Positions 28,544 to 38,317 of a DNA stretch of 64,000 bases are shown here, one piece after another. Position 1 is the stretch's first letter; each line of letters begins with the position of its first letter. The notes beneath the pieces were generated by a model. That model worked only from the letters and a program-made list of their open reading frames with translations, was not told where the DNA came from and made no database searches. Position numbers and translations under genes: made by a program. This DNA is from Cyclobacteriaceae bacterium (GTDB taxonomy: Bacteria; Bacteroidota; Bacteroidia; Cytophagales; Cyclobacteriaceae), in contig BPHC01000003.1 in the NCBI GenBank assembly GCA_026003355.1, positions 165,093 through 229,092 of the forward strand. Reading direction: 5' to 3'.

Positions 28544-28858
28544 TTATATATGAAATACCCATTCGGCATAAAGGCTGTCGTGCGGATTAAAGTCGGTGCG
28601 TGGCGAGAAGTGGTAATCCAGTGCTTCGGCAAAATCCAGCCGGGTAACGTTTAGATTACGGTAACCTGCCTGGCCACCGGCTTTGGTAAAGCCGCGTTCC
28701 TGCCATGCTGCCAGCATAATTTTATTGCGCGTGGTGCGGTATATGCCATAGGGATGGATGATGCGCGGCAGGGGTTCGCCTGCCAGTTGTATGCGGCAAG
28801 CCCGCTTTTCCTGAGTTGCCTGGTAAAGCAACTGTACTATTTCTTCCAGCTCGTTCAT
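28544..28858 (-). CDS. Small WYL-like hypothetical protein
   Basis: MNELEEIVQLLYQATQEKRACRIQL...; start trimmed to 28858. Confidence 0.5.
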   Translation of the reverse strand: MNELEEIVQLLYQATQEKRACRIQLAGEPLPRIIHPYGIYRTTRNKIMLAAWQERGFTKAGGQAGYRNLNVTRLDFAEALDYHFSPRTDFNPHDSLYAEWVFHI

Positions 28859-29892
28859 TATACAATGTAAATGCGGTGGTCCCCCGGGTTGATCATGCGG
28901 CCTATCAGCCACACCGGTGTGTTCAGGTCATTCATAGCGGCTTCAAATGCGGCACGGGCATTTTCATTTACGCAAACCAATAGCCCCCCGTTTGTCTGAG
29001 GGTCGCAAAGCGTTAGCAGCGATTCGGCGGTAATGCCGGTTACTTTTTTTTCGTAACCCTGCCAGTTGCGCATGGTATTGTCGGGGTACACCATGCGGGC
29101 AGTATAATGTTTCAGGTTGGTAAACAGGGGTACCTTGCTGTATAGCAGTTCGGCTGAGGTATTGCTTCCTTCGCACACTTCGGTAAGGTGGCCCAGCAGG
29201 CCGAACCCGGTTACATCGGTCATAGCAGAAACGTGCGGCATCATGCCAAGCTGCTCACCGGCGTGATTCAGCTTTTTCATCCATTCAATGGCTTCCTGCA
29301 GGTCGCCTTCGGCAGCCAGGTTACGCCTTGCTGCAGTGGCAATAATGCCGCTGCCCAACGGTTTGGTAAGGTAAATGGCATCACCCGGCTTTGCAGTACT
29401 GTTGCGCTTTAGGTTCTGTTTTTTTATCAATCCGGTTACGGCCAGGCCGAAAAACGGTTCGGGGCTGTCAATGCTGTGCCCTCCGGCCAGCGGAATGCCG
29501 GCTTTTGCGCAGGTTTCGCGTCCACCATGCAGTACATCGGCAGCAACTGCTGCCGGAATTTTTTCTACCGGCCAGCCCAGCAGGGCAAGTGCCATCAGGG
29601 GTTTACCGCCCATGGCATACACATCGCTCAGGGCATTGGCCGCTGCAATGGCTCCGAAGTTGTGGGCATCGTCTACTACCGGCATAAAGAAATCGGCCGT
29701 GCTGATCAGGCAGGTTTGGTCATGGATGGCCATAACCGCCGCATCATCGCGTGTTTCCATGCCTACCAGCAGGTCAGGAAATGCGTGCTGGTTAATAACC
29801 TGCTTTTGCAGAATTTCCTCAAGCACGGAAGGGGCAATTTTACAGCCGCAACCGGCGCCATGCGAGAACTGCGTAAGTTTAAGCGAAGTCAT
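28858..29892 (-). CDS. selD: Selenide, water dikinase (Cys-type GCGCK)
   Basis: SHGAGCGCKI, MTDVTGFGLLGHL. Confidence 0.95.
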   Translation of the reverse strand: MTSLKLTQFSHGAGCGCKIAPSVLEEILQKQVINQHAFPDLLVGMETRDDAAVMAIHDQTCLISTADFFMPVVDDAHNFGAIAAANALSDVYAMGGKPLMALALLGWPVEKIPAAVAADVLHGGRETCAKAGIPLAGGHSIDSPEPFFGLAVTGLIKKQNLKRNSTAKPGDAIYLTKPLGSGIIATAARRNLAAEGDLQEAIEWMKKLNHAGEQLGMMPHVSAMTDVTGFGLLGHLTEVCEGSNTSAELLYSKVPLFTNLKHYTARMVYPDNTMRNWQGYEKKVTGITAESLLTLCDPQTNGGLLVCVNENARAAFEAAMNDLNTPVWLIGRMINPGDHRIYIV

Positions 29893-29930
29893 GATTGCGA
29901 TAGGTTGCTGAAGCGATGGGTTTAAGTGGT

Positions 29931-30953
29931 TTACGTGCTGAAATTTTGACTTACAAGCTGTTGTACAACGCTTTCGGTGTTTTTTCCGTCCCAGGCAATG
30001 TGGGCTGCTATGCGGTGTTGCCTCCTGTTCAGGCCATTCAGATAGGCCTTGTCGTAGTAGGTAAGAATGCAGTTAATGGCATCGGCCCAGTTGCCGGCCA
30101 GCACGCTGTTGTGTGCCTGCCGGTAGGCGGCATGGCCAAGCCGGGGAATTATGGTTTTTAGTGCTTCAAGGAAGCTGTTGGTGTCGGCCGGTGCGTATTC
30201 GGCTACGAGGCGTTGAATGCGTACTGATTTTTCGGTTTGCAGTACAATTACCGGGCTAACTGCCATGCGTTTCCACAGGGGCTGGGGAAGAAATACTTTG
30301 CCGATGGCCACCGACTCATCTTCTAACCACACCGGTTTACTGATGTCCATCCGAAGCAGCTCTTCAAAAAGGTTGTTTTCAAACTGTTCGGTGGTAGGCT
30401 GCGGGGGCATGTTGAGGCCGCCAAACACCGACCCTCTGTGGCAGGCCAGTGTTTCGAGGTCAATAACCTGTTCGCCGTGTTGCCGCAGGGCGTGCAATAT
30501 TTCGGTTTTGCCGGTTCCGGTAAGGCCGCCAATAATGCGCAGTTGCCAGCCTTTAGCAAAGTATTGGTGTGCCAGTTTCCGGTAGGCTTTGTATCCGTCC
30601 TGCAGGGTGTGGCAGGCCAGGCCTGCCATCTGGCAAAATCGGCTAAAGTAGTCCGAGCGCATGCCGCCCCGCCAGCAGTGCGCTATTAACTCCTTTTTAT
30701 TGCCGGTCAATTGTTCGGCTTGCTCAATAAGGTCTGCGAGGTGCGGTCCCGCCAGCCTGAAACCCGTGCGGATGGCTTCAGCCTGCCCGCTGTTTTTGTA
30801 GGCAATGCCCACTGCTGCCCGTGCCGCATTGTTGAGCAAAGGAATATTGACAGCGTGGGGTATATGACCGGCCAGGTATTCGCCCTCCGAGCGGACATCG
30901 GCAACGGGCAATTCGGTGCGCAATTGTAAAAACGCTTTAACCGGCAACTCCAT
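29931..30953 (-). CDS. mnmH: tRNA 2-selenouridine synthase
   Basis: Rhodanese domain DVRSEGEYLAGHIPHAVNIPL, HCWRGGMRSDYFS, GGLTGTGKTEIL P-loop. Confidence 0.95.
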   Translation of the reverse strand: MELPVKAFLQLRTELPVADVRSEGEYLAGHIPHAVNIPLLNNAARAAVGIAYKNSGQAEAIRTGFRLAGPHLADLIEQAEQLTGNKKELIAHCWRGGMRSDYFSRFCQMAGLACHTLQDGYKAYRKLAHQYFAKGWQLRIIGGLTGTGKTEILHALRQHGEQVIDLETLACHRGSVFGGLNMPPQPTTEQFENNLFEELLRMDISKPVWLEDESVAIGKVFLPQPLWKRMAVSPVIVLQTEKSVRIQRLVAEYAPADTNSFLEALKTIIPRLGHAAYRQAHNSVLAGNWADAINCILTYYDKAYLNGLNRRQHRIAAHIAWDGKNTESVVQQLVSQNFST

Positions 30954-30976
30954 GCGGTGAAGTTAACAAAGGCAAA

Positions 30977-33634
30977 TCAGTTGTCGGAGAAGCGCACCAT
31001 AATATTGGAGGCAATGCCGATGCGAAGGCCAAAGGTTTGGTATGTGCCGCTTTGAAAGGCTGCTGCAGCTTCGAGCCTGAATAGCCGGAGAATGCCGTTA
31101 ACGGCATAGCCGGCTTCAAAGTAATTTTCCGATCGGGCCGTGTACAGGTAATTGATAAAGACACTTTCGCGTATGCCCAGCAGATGCAGCTTGTAAACCG
31201 ATGACAGCAGCAGCTTCCGGAAGCGGTAATTCAGGTTTGTAACCAGGTATTGACCCGTTGTGCTGTACCGGTAATAATCCAGCAGCCGAAAGCTTGCGGT
31301 GGGGTTTGCAGTGGCCAGGGGTGTAAGGTTGCCCATAAAGTGCCGGTAGTCCATAAACGCCAGGCTGTCGGTGTTGAAGAATTTTCCGGCCTGCAGGCGG
31401 ATGTTGAGAAAGCCGCGCACGCCAATTCCAAATGAGTGGCTTAATCCCAGTTCGGCACGGCTAAAATTTATGCTGCTTTTTAACAGGGGCGCTCCCCGGT
31501 CGTAGCGTAAGCTAAAGGTGGGAGAGGAACTTTCAATGGGGTATTTTCTTCCGTTGCGCATGCGGTATTTCAGCCAGGGGGAGACTGAAAGTGTTGCCGA
31601 CCCGGTAAAGGCATAGTGTTCAGGAAAACCTGTGTCTGTCAATTCCAGATTTTCGGGGGCATTGGGTGAATAGCCCTCACTGCCGGATTTGCTTCGCCAC
31701 GAGTAGTTCGTGCGGTTAAAAAGATCTCTGCGCCGGGCATATGCAAGGGTGGTACTGAGGTTTACCCGCGGGCCAAGCGATTGCTGCAGGCGTGCAGAGA
31801 TAAAGTCCTGCTCATAGATTTTCATATAATTCTGTTGTGCCAGCAGTGAGGTAAAGGTGTTGATAACAGGTAAAATGGGTTCATCGGCATTAAACTGCTG
31901 CACATAGCGGCCGCCTTCTATCTGCACGCGACCTTTTATGTTTCGTAGTTGCAACCGCAAAGTGCCGCTGAGCTGCGCCGGGGCAAATGCATACCGAAAG
32001 GTGGGCCGTAAGTTCAGCCGGCTGCGCAGCGAATCGTGCAGGGCGTATCCAAAATTCGAGCGGTGCAGCAGCACAAAGCCTTCAACCGGGTTAAACAATA
32101 CCTGAAGGGGTTCCAGCCACAGACTGGCGCTTTTGGTTAACCTGTAGAAATCACCGATAAAAACATCCCAGGGCTGAAAGCCCGCTTTGTTTTTTTCTGA
32201 TCTTCGAAGCGTGTCGCCTGCTTCTTTTTTGCGTTCTTCAATGGCCAGGCTGTCGGTAATGCGGTAGCCTTTTATTTCTTCATCGCTAAGCGGAACAGGC
32301 CGGACGGCCGCCCAGTAAGCCGAGTCCCTCCGGAAGGCAGTGCTGTCGACCTCAAAGCTGGTTATGGCAATTATACCGGGGTCGGGTTGCTGCTTTTGTT
32401 CCTGCTTTTCATATTCTTTCATCAGGGCTTTTAACTCCCTGGTGGTAATTTCCTGTCCGGCTTCCAGCCGTTTTTGCAGCGACTGGCTTTTGCGACTCAG
32501 ATTTTTTTCGGCTTCAAGGGCTTTTTCCTTTTCCAGTTTTTCATCAATTATTTTCAGGTTATCTGCCACCAGTTCCTGGTTCAGCACAATGTGGTAGTTG
32601 CTTACCGTGGCCAGGTATGTGTATTCAAACTCAAACCCGAAAAACCGTCCGGTAATGTTAAAATGCTGCGAAACCGGCAGCCAGGCCTTATCGTTAACCG
32701 GTGCATACATTTGGTTAATGCGAATATGGAGGCCCAGTCTGGTTGTGGTAAAGTCTAGGCTATGAATGGCCCACCAGTCTTCGACAATATATAACATACC
32801 TTCTACTACATTGTCGCCCCGCGATCGCGGTATTACTTTTATTTTGCTTATGTCGTACTGGCGATCTTTAAATGTGCCCTGGTATTCGAATAGGTAATAA
32901 TTAAAGGCGGCAGGCGACAGGGGCGACACGGTTTCGGCAATCATGGGTTGATAGAAACTCCCAAATACGAAAGCGTTGGGTGAGGTGTTATTGTCGCGGC
33001 CATCGCTCCGGATGGAGATAATTTTTTCGCGAAAGATGGAAGGCCGCCTGTATTGGATTTCGCTAACCGACTCTGAAACAAAAACACGGTTTTTTTTAAT
33101 GCCTTCCTTCTCAAGGGCTTTTTTGGCCAGCCAGGGATAGTCTTTCAGCTTACCCGACCCTTTGATGTACACCCTTGCCGAAAAACTGTCGATTTGCTGG
33201 TTGTGGTATTTGGCTTTGGCTATAGCTTTGCGCATAATGGTGTAGGCTGGATCTTCCTTTCCGGCGGTAATGGTAACATTTTGTAGCACAATTACCTGCG
33301 GCTTAAGCCGGATGTTAAGTGTTACAAAGTTTTCGGTTACTTCAATTTGCTTTTGCTGTGTTTCATAACCTACGTGTTGGTAAATCATTTCGTAGGTGCC
33401 GGGAGGCAGACTTATCTCATAATAACCCTGTTCATTGGCCACTGTGCCGATGCCCAGTTGTTTAACGTAAATGGTGGCCCATGGCAGGGGAGTTGCCTCG
33501 TCTGAAAGAATAACACCTTTTACTCCGCCGGCATGCAGCAGGTAAGGCAGGCCCATCGCTGAAAAGAAGGCGATAAGCCGGGTGTATGCGGAAAAGCGCC
33601 ACAACAAGAATCTGGCTTCAGGTGTCAAAAGCAA
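30977..33634 (-). CDS. DUF5686 outer membrane protein with carboxypeptidase-like regulatory domain
   Basis: N-terminal CarboxypepD_reg-like domain and C-terminal beta-barrel-like segments. Confidence 0.75.
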   Translation of the reverse strand: MLLTPEARFLLWRFSAYTRLIAFFSAMGLPYLLHAGGVKGVILSDEATPLPWATIYVKQLGIGTVANEQGYYEISLPPGTYEMIYQHVGYETQQKQIEVTENFVTLNIRLKPQVIVLQNVTITAGKEDPAYTIMRKAIAKAKYHNQQIDSFSARVYIKGSGKLKDYPWLAKKALEKEGIKKNRVFVSESVSEIQYRRPSIFREKIISIRSDGRDNNTSPNAFVFGSFYQPMIAETVSPLSPAAFNYYLFEYQGTFKDRQYDISKIKVIPRSRGDNVVEGMLYIVEDWWAIHSLDFTTTRLGLHIRINQMYAPVNDKAWLPVSQHFNITGRFFGFEFEYTYLATVSNYHIVLNQELVADNLKIIDEKLEKEKALEAEKNLSRKSQSLQKRLEAGQEITTRELKALMKEYEKQEQKQQPDPGIIAITSFEVDSTAFRRDSAYWAAVRPVPLSDEEIKGYRITDSLAIEERKKEAGDTLRRSEKNKAGFQPWDVFIGDFYRLTKSASLWLEPLQVLFNPVEGFVLLHRSNFGYALHDSLRSRLNLRPTFRYAFAPAQLSGTLRLQLRNIKGRVQIEGGRYVQQFNADEPILPVINTFTSLLAQQNYMKIYEQDFISARLQQSLGPRVNLSTTLAYARRRDLFNRTNYSWRSKSGSEGYSPNAPENLELTDTGFPEHYAFTGSATLSVSPWLKYRMRNGRKYPIESSSPTFSLRYDRGAPLLKSSINFSRAELGLSHSFGIGVRGFLNIRLQAGKFFNTDSLAFMDYRHFMGNLTPLATANPTASFRLLDYYRYSTTGQYLVTNLNYRFRKLLLSSVYKLHLLGIRESVFINYLYTARSENYFEAGYAVNGILRLFRLEAAAAFQSGTYQTFGLRIGIASNIMVRFSDN

Positions 33635-33688
33635 TTTTTCTGTAAAAATACAGGTTTAATGCCCTTGCGGGTTTGTGTATCGTACCAA

Positions 33689-34282
33689 CTACCGGTAAAA
33701 ATGCCGGGTACGTATTATTTCTTCCACCGGGTCGGGCACCAGGTAACGGATGGAATGATTTTTTTTTACGCATTCCCGGATAAAGGTTGCCGATATGCCG
33801 ATAAGCGGTGCGGGTACCATTTTAACATTAGGGTGATTGCGGATGGATTCGGTTTCGGGAGAGGGGGGCTCGCGCAGTATGCGCGGGTAAACATACAGGC
33901 CGTAATCGTCCAGGATGCGTTGATAGTTTTTCCAGCGCGAAAAAGTATGCAGATTATCTTCACCTATAATCAATTTAAAATCCTTATCCGGGTATTTTTC
34001 AGAAAGGTGTACCAATGTGTGAATGGTATAGTTGGGTTTGGGCAGATGAAACTCCACATCGCTTACTTCCAGTTTGTAGTTATCGTACACCGCGGCGCGC
34101 ACCATATCGTAGCGGTCGAAATCGTGGAGCAGCGATTTGGCCGGTTTAAGGGGGTTTTGGGGGGTAACCACAAACCACACCTTCTGCAGGTCGGTGGTTT
34201 CGGCCATGAGGTTGGCAATTATCATGTGCCCGGTATGAATGGGGTTAAACGAACCGAAGAACAGTCCTACTTTCATGGGCAC
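33689..34282 (-). CDS. nadD: Nicotinate-nucleotide adenylyltransferase
   Basis: VGLFFGSFNPIHTGHMIIAN, IGISATFIRE. Confidence 0.93.
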   Translation of the reverse strand: MPMKVGLFFGSFNPIHTGHMIIANLMAETTDLQKVWFVVTPQNPLKPAKSLLHDFDRYDMVRAAVYDNYKLEVSDVEFHLPKPNYTIHTLVHLSEKYPDKDFKLIIGEDNLHTFSRWKNYQRILDDYGLYVYPRILREPPSPETESIRNHPNVKMVPAPLIGISATFIRECVKKNHSIRYLVPDPVEEIIRTRHFYR

Positions 34283-34300
34283 GGTGTTAGGGTAAGGTGG

Positions 34301-34873
34301 TCAGGGCTTGTTTTTAAAGGCATCGTACAGCCGTTGTGCTTCGGCCAGCGCCTGGTTAAGGTTTTCATTTATCAAAATTACGTCAAAGCGGTCGGCAAAC
34401 GACATTTCGAAGCGGGCCTTGAACAGCCTTTGCGAAAGGCTGGCATGGGTTTCGGTGCCCCGGTTTTTAAGCCGTTCTTCCAGTACCTGCATAGAGGGCA
34501 CTTTTACAAATACGGCCAGGGCTTTGTCGCCAAAGTATTTTTTCAGGTTTAATCCGCCTTTCACGTCCACATCAAATATTACATTTTTGCCTTCCTTCCA
34601 CAGGCGTTCCACTTCCGATTTAAGGGTACCGTAGTAGTTGCCTTCATACACTTCTTCCCATTCAATGAACTCATCGTTGTCTATTTTCTTTTTGAATTCT
34701 TCAGGGGTGAGGAAATAATAGTCCACACCATGCTGTTCGTTTCGACCGCGTTTATCGCGTGTGGAGGCTGAAATGGAGAATCCCAGGTCGGGGTTGTTTT
34801 TAAGCAGGTGCCTGACGATGGTTGTTTTGCCTGAGCCCGATGGCGCGGAAAAAATCAAAGCTTTTCCCGCCAT
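34301..34873 (-). CDS. gmk: Guanylate kinase
   Basis: [34 protein letters not shown]. Confidence 0.95.
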   Translation of the reverse strand: MAGKALIFSAPSGSGKTTIVRHLLKNNPDLGFSISASTRDKRGRNEQHGVDYYFLTPEEFKKKIDNDEFIEWEEVYEGNYYGTLKSEVERLWKEGKNVIFDVDVKGGLNLKKYFGDKALAVFVKVPSMQVLEERLKNRGTETHASLSQRLFKARFEMSFADRFDVILINENLNQALAEAQRLYDAFKNKP

Positions 34874-34876
34874 GCC

Positions 34877-35128
34877 TTACCGGATGGTTTGGATTTGCTG
34901 TTTTATTTTTTCAATCAACTCGGGCGGGGCGCCATGGCCGTTGCACCGGGTTTGGAGCAGAACACGAATGGCCATTTCCAACTCGTAGGCGTTGTAGCAT
35001 GGCAGGCATTGTTGCATGTGTTCCTGGAATTCGCGTTGTTCTTCGGGTGAGGCGTCACCGTCCAGAATTTTCTGAAGCATTTCGCGGCATCGCGGCTTAC
35101 CGGATAAATTTTCGGATGAACAGGACAT
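34877..35128 (-). CDS. Zinc-finger anti-sigma factor (ZAS-like)
   Basis: HMQQCLPC (HxxxCxxC) motif, directly downstream of a sigma gene. Confidence 0.75.
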   Translation of the reverse strand: MSCSSENLSGKPRCREMLQKILDGDASPEEQREFQEHMQQCLPCYNAYELEMAIRVLLQTRCNGHGAPPELIEKIKQQIQTIR

Positions 35129-35132
35129 AGGT

Positions 35133-35720
35133 TTAGGTGTTTTTATAACCCATTTTGCGGGCATAGTCGCTTAGCTTTTCTTTCAGCAGGTTTCGCGCCC
35201 TGTGCAGACGGCTGCGCACTGTGCCTATGGGTATGTCGAGTATCTTGGCCATTTCATCATACTTGAAGCCTTCCAGGTCGCACAAAATTATAACGGTTCT
35301 GAAATCCACATCCAGGGAGTTGAGCGCGTTCGAGATTTCATCGCCAATCATATCTTTAACAGCATCCACGCGAAGGTCGGGTGTTATCTGGCGATTTACA
35401 TCTTCCGAATTGTAGTAGCTTTCAACTTCCTGATAGTCGATCTTGGAAGGTTCCTTGCTCCGCTTCCGGTAATCGTTTATAAAACTGTTTTTTAAAATCC
35501 GAAACAGCCAGGCTTTGGCATTAGTTCCTTTTTCGAATGAATCTATAAACCGGTAGGCTTTCAGGTAGGTGTCCTGTACCAGGTCGTTCGCATCATCGGG
35601 GTCCAGCGTAAGCCGATAGGCAAAGTTGTGCATGGAGTTGATATGGGGCATAAATTCGTTGTGGAAGATTTGCAGTTTTTCTTCTTCCGTATAGTGCTTT
35701 TGAATGTTTTCGGCTTCCAT
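35133..35720 (-). CDS. ECF/RpoE-type RNA polymerase sigma factor
   Basis: DPDDANDLVQDTYLKAYRFIDSFEKGTNAKAWLFRILKNSFINDYRK; IPIGTVRSRLHRARNLLKEKL. Confidence 0.93.
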   Translation of the reverse strand: MEAENIQKHYTEEEKLQIFHNEFMPHINSMHNFAYRLTLDPDDANDLVQDTYLKAYRFIDSFEKGTNAKAWLFRILKNSFINDYRKRSKEPSKIDYQEVESYYNSEDVNRQITPDLRVDAVKDMIGDEISNALNSLDVDFRTVIILCDLEGFKYDEMAKILDIPIGTVRSRLHRARNLLKEKLSDYARKMGYKNT

Positions 35721-35763
35721 GCAGCCCAAAAGTAGTAAGTAATTTAGATAAAATATAAATAAA

Positions 35764-35792
35764 CCATGCCGCGCAGTACGGCATGGCTTTTT
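35764..35792 (-). terminator. Hairpin terminator CCATGCCG-N7-CGGCATGG, possibly bidirectional
   Basis: 8-bp perfect stem downstream of the VWA gene; T-rich on both strands. Confidence 0.65.
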
Positions 35793-35821
35793 ACGTGCAA
35801 TAACCAGAAAGGGTTGGCTGG

Positions 35822-37669
35822 CTATTTGCGGACTGATAATCCCGAAAGGGTTCTGGTCATTTTAATGAATTCGCTGCGATAGCCTTCTTCGTCAGTTCCG
35901 CGCGCCCCTTCGGCAAGGGCAACCACATCCTGGAAGGTAAAGCGGCCAATGTATTCCGATTCGCGGAGCAGCATACCAAAGGCGGCTACGGCAGCTGCCC
36001 AGCGGAAGTTGTCGGAAGTTTTGTGAAGAGGTATTTCGCGGTCGGTAAGGGTGTGCACAAGCAACCGGCTGGTTTCCTCATTGGGCTTTTTGTAACGAAA
36101 TTTTACGGTCATCAGCTCATTGCTTTGGGTAGTGCGTGGGTTTACCTTAATGTTCTGGTACTTCAGTTCATCCACAGGCTGGAAAAACTCGCTGTCGGTG
36201 CCGGCAGGGATAATTTCATACAGGGCTGTTACGGTATGACCCGAGCCCAGGTCGCCTGCATCTTTGCGGTCGTTGTTAAAGTCTTCGTTTTTAAGCAGGC
36301 GGTTTTCATAGCCTATGAGGCGATAGGCAGCAACTTTTGCAGGATTGAATTCTACCTGAAGCTTTACATCTTTGGCAATGGTAAACAGCGTTCCGCCAAA
36401 TTCATTTACCAGCACTTTCCGTGCTTCCGAAATATTGTCGATGTAGGCGTAATTGCCATTGCCCTTGTTGGCCAGAATTTCCATTTTGGAATCTTTATAG
36501 TTGCCCATGCCAAAGCCCAGCACGGTAAGGAAAACTCCGCTTTGGCGTTCGTTTTCAATGAGCCGTTCCATAGCTGCATTGCTCGATTCGCCTACATTAA
36601 AGTCTCCGTCTGTAGCCAGAATAACGCGGTTATTGCCGTTTGGATTAAAATACCTTTTGGCGGTGGCGTAGGCCAGCCGCAAACCCTGACCTCCGGCTGT
36701 TGAACCACCGGCTTCCAGTTGGTCGAGGGCTTTTCTTATTTTTTCCTTTTCATTACCGGGCGTGGGTTCCAGTACCAGTCCGGCAGCACCGGCATACACC
36801 ACCATGGCAACGCGGTCATGCGGCCTGAGTTCGTTGATTAACAGGTGGAGCGATGCTTTTACCAGTGGCAGTTTATTGGGTTCGTTCATAGACCCAGAAA
36901 CATCAATCAAAAACACCAGGTTAGAGGGTGGCAGATTTTCTGTTGGCAGCTTAACACCCTGCAGGCCAATGTGCACCAGTTTATGTTTGGGGTTCCAGGG
37001 GGCTTCCGAAACTTCGGTTGTGATCGAAAACGGATGCCCGTCTGCAGGCTGCGGGTACTGATACACGAAGTAATTAACGAGCTCTTCAATACGCACGGCA
37101 TCTTTGGGCGGCAGTTGGCCGTAGTTTAGAAATCTGCGCACGTTGCTGTAAGAGGCTGCGTCTACATCAATCGAAAAAGTAGAAAGCGGATTGCGCAATG
37201 CATCGTGAAATATGTTTTCGGTTATGCCGTCATATTCTTCGGTATTCCATTGCGTTTCGTATTCATAATCAGCAAACGAAAGTGCGGGTTCTGACATCAT
37301 GAATTCGGTGTTTGCTGCACCCCTCGGCCGGGTGGTAATCTTCTGCCGCTCGGTATCCTGACGCGCAACAACATGGCGCTCCATAGCCACATCTATGCGG
37401 TTGCCGGTGCCCGTTTTTATTTCACGGGTTTTCAGGCCGGTATACGAAAACACCAATACCCCGCCGGCATCGGGTATGGATATGGAGTACCAACCACTGT
37501 GGTTGGTAACGGTTATGGTACGGGTGCCTTTAAGCTGCACCTGTACGCCGGGTATAGCTGTTCCGTCATCGGCCAGGGTTACGATTCCGGTAATGGTGCG
37601 TTGCCCCTGGCGGTTAAAAGCAAGGCTTACCAGAGCCAGCGCCGAAAGTAAAATGATTTTTGTTTTCAT
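35822..37669 (-). CDS. VWA domain protein with N-terminal carboxypeptidase-like regulatory domain
   Basis: NLVFLIDVSGSMNEPNKL, VILATDGDFNVGES. Confidence 0.9.
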   Translation of the reverse strand: MKTKIILLSALALVSLAFNRQGQRTITGIVTLADDGTAIPGVQVQLKGTRTITVTNHSGWYSISIPDAGGVLVFSYTGLKTREIKTGTGNRIDVAMERHVVARQDTERQKITTRPRGAANTEFMMSEPALSFADYEYETQWNTEEYDGITENIFHDALRNPLSTFSIDVDAASYSNVRRFLNYGQLPPKDAVRIEELVNYFVYQYPQPADGHPFSITTEVSEAPWNPKHKLVHIGLQGVKLPTENLPPSNLVFLIDVSGSMNEPNKLPLVKASLHLLINELRPHDRVAMVVYAGAAGLVLEPTPGNEKEKIRKALDQLEAGGSTAGGQGLRLAYATAKRYFNPNGNNRVILATDGDFNVGESSNAAMERLIENERQSGVFLTVLGFGMGNYKDSKMEILANKGNGNYAYIDNISEARKVLVNEFGGTLFTIAKDVKLQVEFNPAKVAAYRLIGYENRLLKNEDFNNDRKDAGDLGSGHTVTALYEIIPAGTDSEFFQPVDELKYQNIKVNPRTTQSNELMTVKFRYKKPNEETSRLLVHTLTDREIPLHKTSDNFRWAAAVAAFGMLLRESEYIGRFTFQDVVALAEGARGTDEEGYRSEFIKMTRTLSGLSVRK

Positions 37670-37753
37670 GGCATTGCGTGTTTAGTTTACCCCATAGATG
37701 CGCGCCCCTGCTTTATTCCATATCGCGACTTAAAAAAAATCGTACCTTCCTGT

Positions 37754-38317
37754 ATGCAAAGGCAGTTATCCGGAGCTGACGAGGAGCTTGTAGCCGCCTA
37801 CCGGCAAACAGGCGATATGGAGTGGATTGGCCTGCTGTTCGGCCGTTACTCGGCTCTGGTACTGGGCGTATGCCTGAAATACTTAAAAAACCGAGAGGAA
37901 GCGCGCGATGCCACTATGCAACTGTTTGAGAAATTGCCCGGCCTGTTGTTGCGCCATGAGATAAGCTATTTTAAAGGCTGGCTGCATGCTACCGTGCGTA
38001 ACCACTGCCTTATGATTTTGCGAAGCAAAAAGAACGAACCTCTTTCGCCATTGCCGGATTTCTTTATGGAAACAGCAGTTGCCACGCATCTTGATGAAGA
38101 ATTTCCGGAAGAAGATCTTATCGCGCTGGAAAGATGCCTTACCAAACTTAACCGCGAGCAACAGCAATGTGTGCGCCTGTTTTATCTGGAAAAAAAATGC
38201 TATGCCGAAGTGGCAGCGCTTACCGGCTATACCCTCAAGGCGGTAAAGAGCCATATTCAAAACGGAAAACGAAATTTGAAAATATGTATGAAGCAACATG
38301 CGCGATTACAGCGATGA
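37754..38317 (+). CDS. Sigma-70 family RNA polymerase sigma factor
   Basis: YSALVLGVCLKYLKNREEARDATMQLFEKL; TGYTLKAVKSHIQNGKRNLKI. Confidence 0.88.
   Translation: MQRQLSGADEELVAAYRQTGDMEWIGLLFGRYSALVLGVCLKYLKNREEARDATMQLFEKLPGLLLRHEISYFKGWLHATVRNHCLMILRSKKNEPLSPLPDFFMETAVATHLDEEFPEEDLIALERCLTKLNREQQQCVRLFYLEKKCYAEVAALTGYTLKAVKSHIQNGKRNLKICMKQHARLQR

Noticed and set aside
33659-34552. Plus-strand 297-aa ORF
   Set aside because: Antisense to nadD and gmk; no recognisable motifs
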